This document shows positions 39,101-51,500 of a stretch of 64,000 nucleotides of DNA, piece after piece. Origin of the DNA: Anisakis pegreffii. Its lineage: Eukaryota; Nematoda; Chromadorea; Rhabditida; Anisakidae. Position 1 is the first letter of the stretch, and each line of letters starts with the position of its first letter. The DNA is taken from assembly GCA_035041965.1 (NCBI GenBank), contig JAPYMA010000483.1:1-64000 (forward strand), read 5' to 3'. A program made the position numbers and the translations under genes. The notes beneath the pieces were generated by a model. That model saw only the letters and a list, made by a program, of their open reading frames with translations, ran no database searches and had not been told where the DNA came from.

Positions 39101-40946
39101 AGCACCTCACAAGGCCAACCGAATAGAAACAACATTATTAAACTGAAACAAACCTTTCCTCAAAATTTCATGTATAAATCAGCGATATATATATAGAACG
39201 ACGTAAACATTATATGAATACAAAAAACATGCTACACAATTTTAAAAAATCAACAACGCATCCACTAAACTGCCTAGTCAACAATCAACTGTACTGAACA
39301 AGCGTTACAATTGCTGATTAAACTACGTTAGGAAAGAGAAAAATGATGGAACAAAACTGTAAACGACGCAAGCAGCAAGCAGAAACTTCTATTATCTTCT
39401 CTTCGGTTCTCAATGAAATGACTGGACAAAAAATATGAAAACTAATAAAAATGAGCATTCGTCCTCAAAATTAGTCATAATTCACGGACACTGAAGGAGC
39501 AAAGAGAAAATAGTACGCCATCCATTTTTTCTTACTCAACACAGTCGGAATAACGGTAAGTGCTGTTGCTCCGTGGCCAACTGCTCTTCAACCGTTTCAT
39601 TGGAGCAGACAGAAAAGAAGCAACAAATGAGTTAACAATGGTTCATTCCACAAATTCTGAGAACGGATTCATGGATTTTTGGTTAGGATGTCGACTGTAA
39701 TGACAACAATGAATAGCGTAAGTAGGTTCAAACCTTTACTGATATGGATACTCAGCAAGATGACAATTTCGAACAATTAATCAAGCTGAATCAACAGTAG
39801 TCGCCTAGTCTCAAGTATTGATAAAAACAAAACAAATTTCACGCCTAAATTCAAAGTCTTACATTCTTCATAGCTGCGCTCAAGAACATAACGACATCAA
39901 TTAAAAAAAAAAAACATCTGTCCAACAACAATTTAATGAGTCAGTTACTCCATATTCAATTCATTTATTACCACCACCCGTACACTCAAAATTATCGTTC
40001 ATATCAACTACTTTGCATTTTGTCATCACTACAAGCAACGCCGTGGAAGTAAACATGAATTAACGAAAACTCGCCGCTGTAAACGAATAACTGACCTGAG
40101 CATGATAAAGTGGTATGAACATTCTAATAGATGTAAACAATTCGAAGACACAAATGATAGAGAAAAATTGACTGTTTGATTCATTTTATCAGGGTAATGA
40201 CCATTGCATACTGGTCCGTAAGTCTGTTTATAAGAAATGAATGTATACTACGGAACCTGTTCAAAAACGCGTGCTTTAATCACTACGGATTTTGATTTAT
40301 ATATACACACTTCGATTCAAATCGATTTTCTGGATCACCAAAGCATTCTGATTCACTGCTAACCGGTTATGCTTAAAACTCACACCAAAAATGCATTTGC
40401 TGTATTGATCGAGTGTTTTAACAGCAATATTTGTCACGAATGAATAGTGTGCGTTGCGATGCACATTTTTGAATGAAAAATGAGACATCGATAAAGCAAA
40501 ATGATAGAATAATGTGGTAATATGATAAATAAAATAAGTCAACGAATTACTAAAACAATGCACAGATAATACACTAACGCCGCAAGACGTCTTGATGCTA
40601 GAAATCCATCATCGGCTGCAATATTAGCTGGGCAAGGATACTGAACTACTCAGTACGTTTGCTCATTCAACATTGTAACTCATGATGATGATCTAATGCC
40701 ACAACGTCTTACGGTGTTGGTATATTATCAGCGCATTAGTCATTCATTCATTCCATTTCGTTTAATCATTTTACTTTACCACTGTATTATTAGCAAAATT
40801 TACACCAAAATTGAATTGGGGAATAATATCTCAAGTAACGGCTAGTTTCGTTCCTCTTTTGATAAACAAGTGCCTTATCAAGCAGTGTTCCCCGGAAGGC
40901 TGTCCAACTGTCAGTTCACTTCGAAGGTGTTGAAGCCTGTCATACG
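33150..40946. other. Long gene-poor stretch upstream of the RING ligase
   Basis: No gene could be supported in 7.8 kb. It must contain the RING ligase promoter near its left end. Two frames look less random than the rest but carry no recognised motif: plus strand 35206-35409 (67 codons) and minus strand 38882-39094, which opens after ttcacag. A dispersed repeat copy lies at about 34352-34435. cagtgacgtgcccatcactg at 35647-35666 is a small imperfect palindrome. Confidence 0.4.
34352..34435. repeat. Dispersed repeat, copy 1
   Basis: About 80 bases similar to 63030-63115 in the same orientation. Both have taattttttg, a ggcat block, gcgataactt and a final gttactt or gctactt, at roughly 70 percent identity by eye. 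The second copy lies inside a longer tract with hAT-like ends, so this is probably a fragment of the same family. Confidence 0.5.
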
Positions 40947-41939
40947 CTAGCAAATAGCTTTATCACGAAGAAGGCTGCAACATATTTCGAGAAGTAGCTC
41001 TAAAGCTTCCCATGCAGTGCGACTAATGTGCAAGAAACAACTTTCATTGCTACTATGGACACATGTAGCCAATTATAAGGCTCTGGCAGATTTCCCCGAA
41101 GATTGAGCATCGGAAGAAAAAGAGTATAAAGGACTGATAGCAACGTCGACGAGATAATATCATCCTGAAAGGATGAAAAATACACGAGGAATATTCATCG
41201 ACACTGTGCAATAACTGAGACATACTCTGGATGAGAAATATACATATCTACGATGAATAGCTAATGCCCTTGAAAAAGCTAACGATGTTCAAATCATGAC
41301 AGTCTCGAAGATGCTTTTTAATGGTATCAGGTCAATGATAATTTGCCAAATTTTTTAGGAGAATTTTCAAAAACACTACCAAAATTACAGAAAAATTAGT
41401 ATGAGCAGTTGGTAAAGCCTCATACAAGAAGTTACTGAACAACAGAATCCACACGAATTGCTTCAATTCTTTACAGGTGAACAGCTGATGAAAGACGACA
41501 CGTAACCAGGCCCTTTTGCATAAAGCGGGATAAAGAATCTACCACATGGTCAGACAGCAGTTCAAGAACCTCACCCATAAGGAGAAGCACACTTTCATTG
41601 AAACCCAATTCAAAACATGAGACTAGCCGAAAAGCACGAATCCAGAAAATATTGTATGTATAACTAACTACATGAGGTACATTCAAAAATATTGTCGATA
41701 TACAGATTCGCAACAAAATCAGTACGACAGAACGGGACGTGTCGAAAGAACATGAAGACCCTATGAAAAACAAACCAGTTTAAAAGGGCGACGTCAGAAT
41801 CTCCTTTCGCATACCAACATGCAGGCAGAAGGATGGACTTTACCAAAAGCGCAATTGATAATGGAATAGAAATGATGTCGGCACGTTCACTGAGAAGTTT
41901 AAATTTGGAACCACCATGTGACGATTTAACTAATCATCA
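40947..41939 (-). CDS. Unidentified gene, five phase-consistent C-terminal exons
   Basis: Not recognised. Five exons join in phase with good splice sites: 41681-41939 (donor gtacct), 41475-41622 (donor gtaaag), 41389-41434 (acceptor gttcag, donor gtaatt), 41061-41164 (acceptor ctttcag) and 40947-41022, ending in TAG. Three of the four introns are short (39-58 bases), like others in the window; the fourth is about 220. The product, about 209 residues here, is rich in Leu, Val and Phe with amphipathic helical stretches such as LLLMGEVLELLSDHVVDSL and WEALELLLEICCSLL, suggesting a helical-repeat or partly membrane-associated protein. No signal peptide, zinc finger or catalytic motif was seen. 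The 5' end is missing: exon 1 opens after an acceptor at 41940, so more exons should lie between 41.95 and 42.55 kb or further. It sits just downstream of the scribbler-like gene on the same strand. A decaying pseudogene is possible. Confidence 0.45.
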
Positions 41940-42554
41940 TAGATATATACATATTATAAATGAAGTTATTTCATGGGGAAATAACAGAGCAAATATGCAA
42001 TAACAATATTAACACAACCATCAAGCAATTGCAGCTGTTCATCTGATACGAACAAACCCAAACTTATGTTATAACAAATATACACTTGCATAAAATATCG
42101 TAATATCAGACTACCGCCTATATTACTTCGAAGCAACTGTACATGTACCGCACAACTGATTACCTATTAAACCGAACTGTTGAGCGTGTACGACTCATCA
42201 CCATTCAACCACTTAGCAAATCAAACTGTCTTATTAACAAGCTGTCACTGGCCGACCATTCGAACCAAGAGCTCAAAAACAACTACAAAAGAATGACACC
42301 GAGTTAACTGTGCAACATTTGAGTGAACGTTCGACGGAACATCAACAATATCAGCATGAAAGTAAACAACACTCACTCATATCTATTGACTAAGATACTC
42401 TTCATTTTGGTTGAAACGATTGAGGTGTGAATAATCCTGAAATGCATAAACATAAGCTCCAAATAAACGGATCTATAACATTTTCGATAAACAAATGAAT
42501 AGATGTGAATGGAACGAAATGATATCGAATTTGCAAATAGATGAATGATTCAAA

Positions 42555-45500
42555 TTACAAACCAAAATTGGCCGGAGCAATACCAGCTTGCATTGCGACT
42601 AATGCTTGTTCATATGCTTGGTGAGCCATGCCTGGATTAGTTGGTGGTATCATTGGAAAACCACCAGCAAAACGCATCTGTGACATATATTGTTGCATTT
42701 GTTGTTGTTGTTGCATCTGAGCCAAATAGTGTGCCTTAACAAAGTTAAATCAGTTTCCTAAACGAGTTTTTAAGAGAATGAAAAATGTAAAATTGATGCT
42801 CTCATGAAAAGATAATCAGCTAGAAGTGTGAGTTGACATATGAAAAAGACTAAAAATTTATCAGTCACAAGTATATTTGTGATATCAATCGGATAAGATT
42901 ATATTCACTTGTTGCTGATGCTGTTGTTGCTGTTGCAGTAACGCAGCCGTTGGATTCGGCGTTCGTTCAGGTGTTGATTGCAAACTAACAGATGAAGACT
43001 GTTGTTGTCCTAAAAGAAATGTGACTGGTCTAGATGGTGGTGTCTGAGTTTGGGCATGACTGGATGTAGCAACATTCACTTGTTGCTGTTGTTGTGATGA
43101 GGAGGACGCCGATGATAAATTCTTTAAATTCAATCCATTACCAGAAGTATTTGATAGTCCAGACGCAACAGCAACATCTAAATTATATGTTTAAGTATTC
43201 AACGAATCAATTCAGACAAAATCCGCTGTCTTCTCTTCAAAAAATTATTGCTGAGATGACAATAAAACTGATATGGAAGACACTTTGTTCATTTCAACAA
43301 GGGCACGATGTTCGCCTCACTATCTCCTTTCAACATCGTCAAGCAGTTTAAACGATCTCTTTTTTTTTTCACGAAATTTTCGAGGTCCGATTATTGGACC
43401 GAATAGAGAATCACTCATGTTTGAATCCAAAATTCATCTAACTTGTGGTATTCGTCGACGGTGAGCGTGTGTCTGAGGAGGTCAGTAATGAAGGCGACAA
43501 TTTGGTACTGCAATCAAATAAATTAAAAACTGATACATTTACGTTTCTTGGCGCACACAACTTTTTCACTTCGAAAACCAGTGGAAAATTTTTAGAGCTA
43601 TGATCCGTTTGCTGAATGAAAAGTTAACAAAAATCAAAAACTGCTTCTTTACTTGCAGTAGAAGAACTTAATACAAACACATATTCGTGAAAATATTAAG
43701 CAAATTTTCATTTAGATATTGGAGAGAAGAAATTGAATTTTGCAACTGACAGATAGTAATTAATTTGATAAATGTATTGCATACAGATGATATGCTGAAA
43801 ACGAGCAAAAAATGCAATAAATAAAAGAAACAAAAGTTAATTACGAACCTATCTTTAGATAGCTCAGTGCCAATGCCTTGTGCATTGGTGAATGCACCAA
43901 CAGTTTTGAGATCATGAATCTTATGTTTGGTGCTGACTGATGACGACGTAGTAATACCACTAGAAGAAGATTGCAATGCAGCCGAAACGACTGCAGAGGT
44001 CGGATTGCTAATCCCGAATGGCTGCATCATATAATTCGGATTATAATTGTACATCATCGAAACGCCACCACTTCCACCCGCAACTCCAACTCCTCCCACA
44101 GCTGGACGCACTGCTGAAAGGTTGTTGACTTAGAGACAGGCCACTTTGATCTTTTTTATGAAAGCATTCAAGATGATGATGATGCGAAACGCATTGAAAA
44201 TGGTCATAAAACGATTCGTATACCATTAGTGAAAGTAGCTGGATCGATACCAACAAATGGAGGAATAGCAGGTGAAAATGAGATGAGCGGAGTGGTTGTA
44301 GCGGATGACGATGAGACACAAATCGGTTTCATCTCTCTTCTTGCTGAAACAATATTCGTAACATTCGAACAAATTATTTCATTATTTAAACTCAACCAGT
44401 CAGCCGTGACAAAATGCCAATAAGCAGGAAACATTTAAAAACAAAAATACACTGAACGAAAAAGTGTTGAAAATGAATGAATAAAAACGTACAGTCAGTA
44501 GATAAAGTCGGAATATGATTCGTGGATGTAATAGAATCATTAATTGGACGTATTGATGATTGATTTGTAGATGCACTTTTGGATGATGGCAGTAAGTTGG
44601 CAGATAAGGACGAGGATGGTACTGATTGCAAGTCGACCGTATTCGACGCTGTAGTACTGACGGCAGACGCATCGCTACGAACTTTGTCGCTGTTAATCGG
44701 TAAGCTGAATTTGAACTGATTTCTACACTGACATCAAATAGCGATTCAATGAATGCCTTTAGTTGTTGCCGTTGTACTCTGATCCAAATAAAGTTTCATT
44801 CGTAAATATTGAAATAAATTCACGCCAACAACACTCACAATCCATTATTTTGTGGATTAAAATCGAGGGATTCAAATTTGAGAATGAAATATTAAAACCG
44901 CATTAAAAATCGAACGATTCAAAAAGATTTACCTCAACGAGACCACTGGACTTCGTGTGGAAGCGACAAGTTTCATCCTCTCCGAGCAACGATCCTCTGT
45001 TTTGTCAACGACCTGACCGAATGAATATGTATGTTTCAATGCTAATTGCAGATAGACTCTCAAAATTTGGTGTATCAACTGATTGGCAATAAAAATTCGT
45101 GTTATCACATGGTGTGCTTCAGCTGTATTACAAGTACAGCTGTTCTGGTTGACAAGTGACTGTAACAAACCTCTTTCTCAAGTGTTGGTGCATCATCTGA
45201 AATATCTGAGAACACCGGCGATCCGGCACTCGTATGAGAGTTACCAGCCAAACTGAAAGAATGCACTCCTGAATGTTTGTCATCGTCAATCGCACGACTA
45301 TTAGAAACTGCTCTACATGATCAACTTAACCAGTCATTATCTGTGACAAGCATTCTATTCAAAACCAGCGATAATTTTTATCGAATGCAATTCCCTTCCA
45401 AGTTAACGACAAAAAATCATCGGTATGGGCCTTCTATCAGATATTATACCGATATTTCGTTACATGAATGAAAATTCAGTGACATTTCGATTAAAACCGA

Positions 45501-48500
45501 TTTTGATTCCAATTGAAGAAATAATCAACAACTGATTTATAAATTCGAAGAAACGCCGTAAGACAACACAATTTCGTTTCAATAACTAGAATGAACTTCA
45601 ATGAACCTTGTTGAGGGATGTGCACTGCTAGTGGTGTTGGTGTTGTGCTGTTGTGACGATATCGATGAGAAACTTGAACCGATGACACCCTCTCCACTCG
45701 AAAGACTTCCTTCTGATACCATCTTCTCCATTGCATCCAGAGCAGTCGGTATTGATGAAGCTTTGCCCACTTCACAAACTGATGCTGCTCTACTCTCAAA
45801 ACCTGCAGGCATTCTTCATTACAACACGCAAAATTTAAAAAACACAACCCCAGGAAACTGATCGAAAATGGTTTCGTCATGTGATTAACAACAAAAACGA
45901 GAAATTATTTTAAACTCGTCAAAAAACAACAGCAACCTTTTGACGTTGTCAAACCACCACTACGATGGCCATCCAGAAAATCCCTTTTCGATTCTTCAGG
46001 ATTTGTTCGACGAGCAACCTGTAATTGGATGAGAATACATTCCTACAAAATTTTTGGAATCTTGGACAAGTTCTTGCGACTAGAAAACATTCCTACTAAG
46101 ACCAGGATGAATACAACAAACTTGGCAATCTAAAATTCAAGCTTAAGAAATAGTTGGGAAATGAGAGGAATGAGAACTTATGATATACTCAACCTATTTA
46201 AAGCATTCAACGAATTTCAAAAGTGTTCGCAGATTATTTTTCAATTGATTCGAATGTGACATTGAGAAAGTCTTCACTACTGCAGTAGGAAATAAGATAA
46301 GCGTATGGTGAGCTCACCTGAAAGAGCTCATGGATACTGCGCTCTTCTGAGTTGCTGAGCTGAGGTCGAAGAGCATCCTTGGAAGGCGAAGGAGTGGTCT
46401 GTGTGCTAGCATTACAAGAAGTTGACTGAAACATTGAGGACGCTTGCTCTACTCCGGACATCGGCTCTGTGTATGCATCTCGACATAGTTGCGTTCGTAT
46501 CGCATCTGTCTGCGAACCCATCGTTTCAGTGTAGATCTGAATTAAGCATTTTTGTTCTGAATTCAATTCTCATCAATTATAAACTAATCATTTGTTATAT
46601 GGCACTGAATAGAGAATTACTAAGACAAATGAATGATTGAGATACATCTACAGAATTGCCATTTTAACAAAACAAAATAACACTAATGATGATAATAAAA
46701 TTGAAAGACCGCTCGTCTAAATTGATTGAAGTGATGCGGATAATGCATTGATAATTGAGCGCTCGTATCAAAATAATAGCCACATCCGGCAACTGGACAA
46801 CAAATCATTTGCGTTTGATTCAATTCACGAAGTTGTGCCAGTCCACTTGTCGTACCAATTGCCGTATTACCAATACCATATAAAGGATCACTGCCACCCG
46901 CACCACACAGCCATGATACTGGTGATTGTGACTGCGACATCTCTTCATCGTTTTGAAGTTCCATACCGTGATCTAGGTGATTATCATCAGATTATATTCA
47001 TTCATATTCGATTGCGAACGGAATCATTCCATTTATCTTCTTTACATCATATGATTAAGGTGAATGATACAAAACAATTTTACACGAATCGAGTAGCTGT
47101 GAAACCTTCAATGAAAAAATTGATACGATTGATAGTTTCAATGAGTCGTCAACTTACTGCTTAACTCGTTAGTAATCAATGAACATGATGCTATTTTACG
47201 TGTTTTCGCATCAGCCGATCCATTGGGTGTACCAACTGATAAAGTGCGATTATTGCTGGAAAAACTTGTTCACTTCATATGTTGAAATATTATAATTATT
47301 TTTTAGACATATGACGGAAAAAGTACGGCGAAGGTACGATAAAGAATGAGAAAACAGTACAGAGTTATCGTTGCGGAAAGAGATAGACGTTGACTGCAGA
47401 TATGATGCCAACCAAAAATGAAAGAAACTAAAGAAACCGTTGGCTTTTGATTCGTTGTTTTGAGGGAGTAGTTCCATTACTTCGATCATGTGATGATACG
47501 TTGGTGGTACTCGTTTCGAATGCCGTATCACCATTAACGTTCGCATTCACAATTGGCCTAAGCAATCGTGTCGTCAGACTACAGTTGACTGCATGGATGC
47601 AGTATCATTCAGATTTCTAATCGCAGCGAAAACTGCGTTGTACCATGATCAGCAATCATTCAATAATTTCATTCATTAATGATCAGTTTTTTTCTACATC
47701 AGCAGCAAATATCATTTTCAGTAACAAACGAGAGGGTGTGGTGATAAAAAGATGGAATTATTCCAGTTTTACCTTTAAAAAAAAACGGAAGCAAAAACAT
47801 GCAGCCATAATTCTAATGAGTGAAACACGATCTTGAATGAAGAATTTCAGTGTTGAAAAGAATACCTTTTGTTCTGAAAAGACTGATGAAGCGAGGGCAA
47901 ACCATCACCCAAAATGCCATACAATTCACGTCCATTCCAATTCGTCACGAAATACAATGAGTCGGATGTTTGTCCTGCAACAACAGAAATCAGACACAAC
48001 CCAGGTTAGACAGTAGCAGAAGAACTCCTTATCGTTCGAGCTAGACGACAAATTGTAACCGTAAGCGATCTTATGCACAATTGAAGCAAAACTCGATACA
48101 TTCACCATATCACAGTACATGGAAATATGAAACTTTCGAATCGAAATTCTCCCAATAAACCATCCAGAAGACTTAAACCAGATATTCTAACAGTTTCATA
48201 CTAAAAAAACACAAACAAAAATATCAATCCGTTCTACAATCCACATCATCCATACAACTCATTAAGGTATTGCTAATGAATGTTACTAACAAAGAAGAGG
48301 AAGGAAACCAACCTGGCACCTTGGCCAACACAGTAAAATCAAGACAGTGTGTGGAACCAACTGTTACTTCAACGTCGTCTTCATTGGTCTGCACTGATTT
48401 CGTACTCACATTCGACGACTTATCGCGTGTGTTCTGTATGAGCACAAACATAGCAAGTTCTATGGATGATAAGCAAATTTGAATACAATAATCACAGAAT

Positions 48501-51500
48501 GGTCTTTATCTATAGAAACGGCACTAAAAATGAGTAAATCACGACACTTAAATGAGAATTTTGAACATGAAAATATCTTGATGCTGAGAACCAATCGATT
48601 TTTATTGACGCAAAACAAAAACGAACATTACGGATGGATATATTTACCTGCTTTTTGCGTTTGACAGCTGCTTCGGTGGATATGTTGCTGATAGTAGGAA
48701 CAACGGACGAGCTGGTGCTTGTGGTTGGATTATTCGCCGCTTGCAGTTGCGTTCCATCACTATCATCTCCACTGATCCGACGTTTCTTTCGGTTTTTGGT
48801 TTTGCTATAGGATGGTGATGCGCTGCTATTGACAGCTGATGTTCTGAATTTTTCATATTTATTAATTTTGAAAATTACTTACAACATGAAATCTGCATCC
48901 GATCGTTCGTTATGTTACATGTAAAAATAATTCGATACCTAGAAATCGTTCAAGCAAACAAAAGAAATAACTAATTTAATTATTAGCGCTATCACCGATA
49001 CTACTCACCCAACATTATCGACGACACTGCTTGCCGCAGTAGATGCCACTTTGCTACTACCCTCTGATTCGTCTTTAATTTTTTTAATCTACAAAGCATT
49101 CAAACATCGGTAGGCTCACTGCATATAATTTATAACAACAATAAATTATAGCATCTTTTTCGACGAGCTTATTTTTTTGATGAGTAGTTTTACACTTCTT
49201 TCAAAAGGAGAAACACTCATAAACGAAATATTAGCAATGTAAATGAGAAAGAAAAAATCAAATCTTATAATAATATAACGTAAAAATTTATCAACAGGTC
49301 GGGCCAATAAAATCACATAATTGATTATATTAGCGCAGCAAAATACTTTCTCCGGTAAAACAAATCTTAAAATGAGGGAGAGGAAACAATCGAGAAACGA
49401 ATATAGACAAATAGAAAAAAGCACAAAGTAAAACGATTATGGTGCAAAAGAAAAGAAGACGAGATAAAAAAGCGTAAAAATTGATGTTCTTGTGACCTGT
49501 GAGATCGCAGCTGAGCATGATCTATTACTACTATTATTGGCATTAACTGCTTGATGATTTGAGCGATGATATGCTGGTGTTGTTGTCGTCGTAACATTAT
49601 TTTCATCAATACCCGTTGATGAGTTCACATTTTTAGAAGAAATCAGCGCAGCTGAAAAGGGTTATCTAAATCCAAAACAAAGTACACCGTGAAAATGTCA
49701 TCCATTAAATAATATCCCATAAAACCGCAGCATCTACGATACCCATATCGAATAAGTGATATCACAGAATTTACAACAAAACTGCATTATCTCTCGAAAT
49801 AGCAATGAAGTAAATTGAATACAGAACTCATTATGCAAAACACAACGTTCAAGACTTCACTCCTTATTAGTGATGGGATCCGACCGACAGTCCGTCGGAA
49901 TTCCGACTGCTAGAATGACGAAATGCCAACTCGAGCGGATTCCGACCAACCGAAATTTCGCTCGGAACCCATCACTACTCCATACACAGCATTCAATGCC
50001 GCACACCTCTTCATCCTCAATTGCATTCGCTCAAAATGAGCGCTTCATAGCTTTTCTTTCCTATTACACCCTTGTCGGGTGGTAATGAACAAATGATTCA
50101 TTCCAAATAGGTATGTGTATTCATTTACTCGAATAGCTTTTTCTATTAGCTACCTTCCGACCATATTCTCCTATTTGAAAACAATTACGACCGTTAACAA
50201 CATGGGTGGTCATCGGAAAGCTGTACAGAAGCGTTACAATACCGCGAACAGATACTATATCGTTTAATTTGTAGGCAATTACGACAACAAGCACGGAATA
50301 ATCACTTGTAGAATGTAGTAACGATACATGCTTACTATTGTGTTCATGTTGCTGCTGTGACTTCGAGTGTGCGAACTTTGTCGTTCCATTAATGATTCCA
50401 TCCAAGGAAGCATTCTCATCCACAGATGGCCTTGAACAAACATGGCATTTAGTTACACTTCTTGTTAATGAATAATCGTGTCATTATCTCACAACGATTC
50501 TAATAGATGAATTCTTAATTTAAATCAGTCTGTTGCCTTGATAAATTCTAGTTTACTGATGCATCATTCAGCTCTACGCTACAACAACTGCAACAGAATT
50601 GGAAAACTGAAACAGAATTTCGACGAACAAAATTACGATGAAAATAAAACATAACTGAACATCAACAATATTAGTAATATACAAATTTCAATTTTCAATA
50701 ATATTCCAGTTCTTTTTTGCACATCATTAATAGTCGTTCATATATGACTAATTCGCACTGAAAAGAATCAAAAACAAGGAATTGAATTAATCAACCAATT
50801 TAACAGATTCTGCTGCAGTGCAGATGACGACGCGCTATGTGAATGCGTCCCGCTCACCGATTCGTCCTCGTCATCAATCTCGCCTTCTTCCTTACACAGC
50901 TCCTCGTCATCTGAATTATCAAACGGCGCACTTCTTCATTTTTAACATTCCACATTTATATTTACCGCAATGTTAATTCAAATCTACAAACCGTCGGAGA
51001 GTTTTTCACTCGCGAATGTAGTTGCGGCCATAGGATTGTGTGTCGTTCGAATAGTCACCTTTAAGGGATCATCCCGGAGTGTAGCTGACGCCATTTTTGA
51101 TGTGGTTCCATCGTTGAAAAAATTCTTTTTCTGCTCAGGATCAACGGGATGCTTTTCAACAACTAAAACATGTTGCATTCACCGTTACATACGTCCATAA
51201 CAAGCATGCCAATTAAATTGTCATTGATGACGTTTAGTGGTTGCGTATTCCAAGAACTACTGCAGATGATCGAATAAATGCAACCTTATAAATTTAAAAA
51301 CATCTATCACTGATAGGAATACAAACGATCAGATGTTCACAAACGATTTTTTTTCACTTAAATTTTGAAATAAATCAGTCGAGTGATACCATTCGTTTTA
51401 ATCTCCATTCGTATTGATTGTGCCAATTAATCAAATCACTTTATGCACAGTTCGTTATTATTCAAAAAAAAAACAACTATGCTTTTACATGAGAATAATA

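Noticed and set aside
44041..44319. Minus-strand frame rich in His and Leu
   Set aside because: Alternative frame spanning two scribbler-like exons and the intron between them.
45601..45861. Plus-strand 86-codon frame
   Set aside because: Antisense to the scribbler-like exon 45587-45802.
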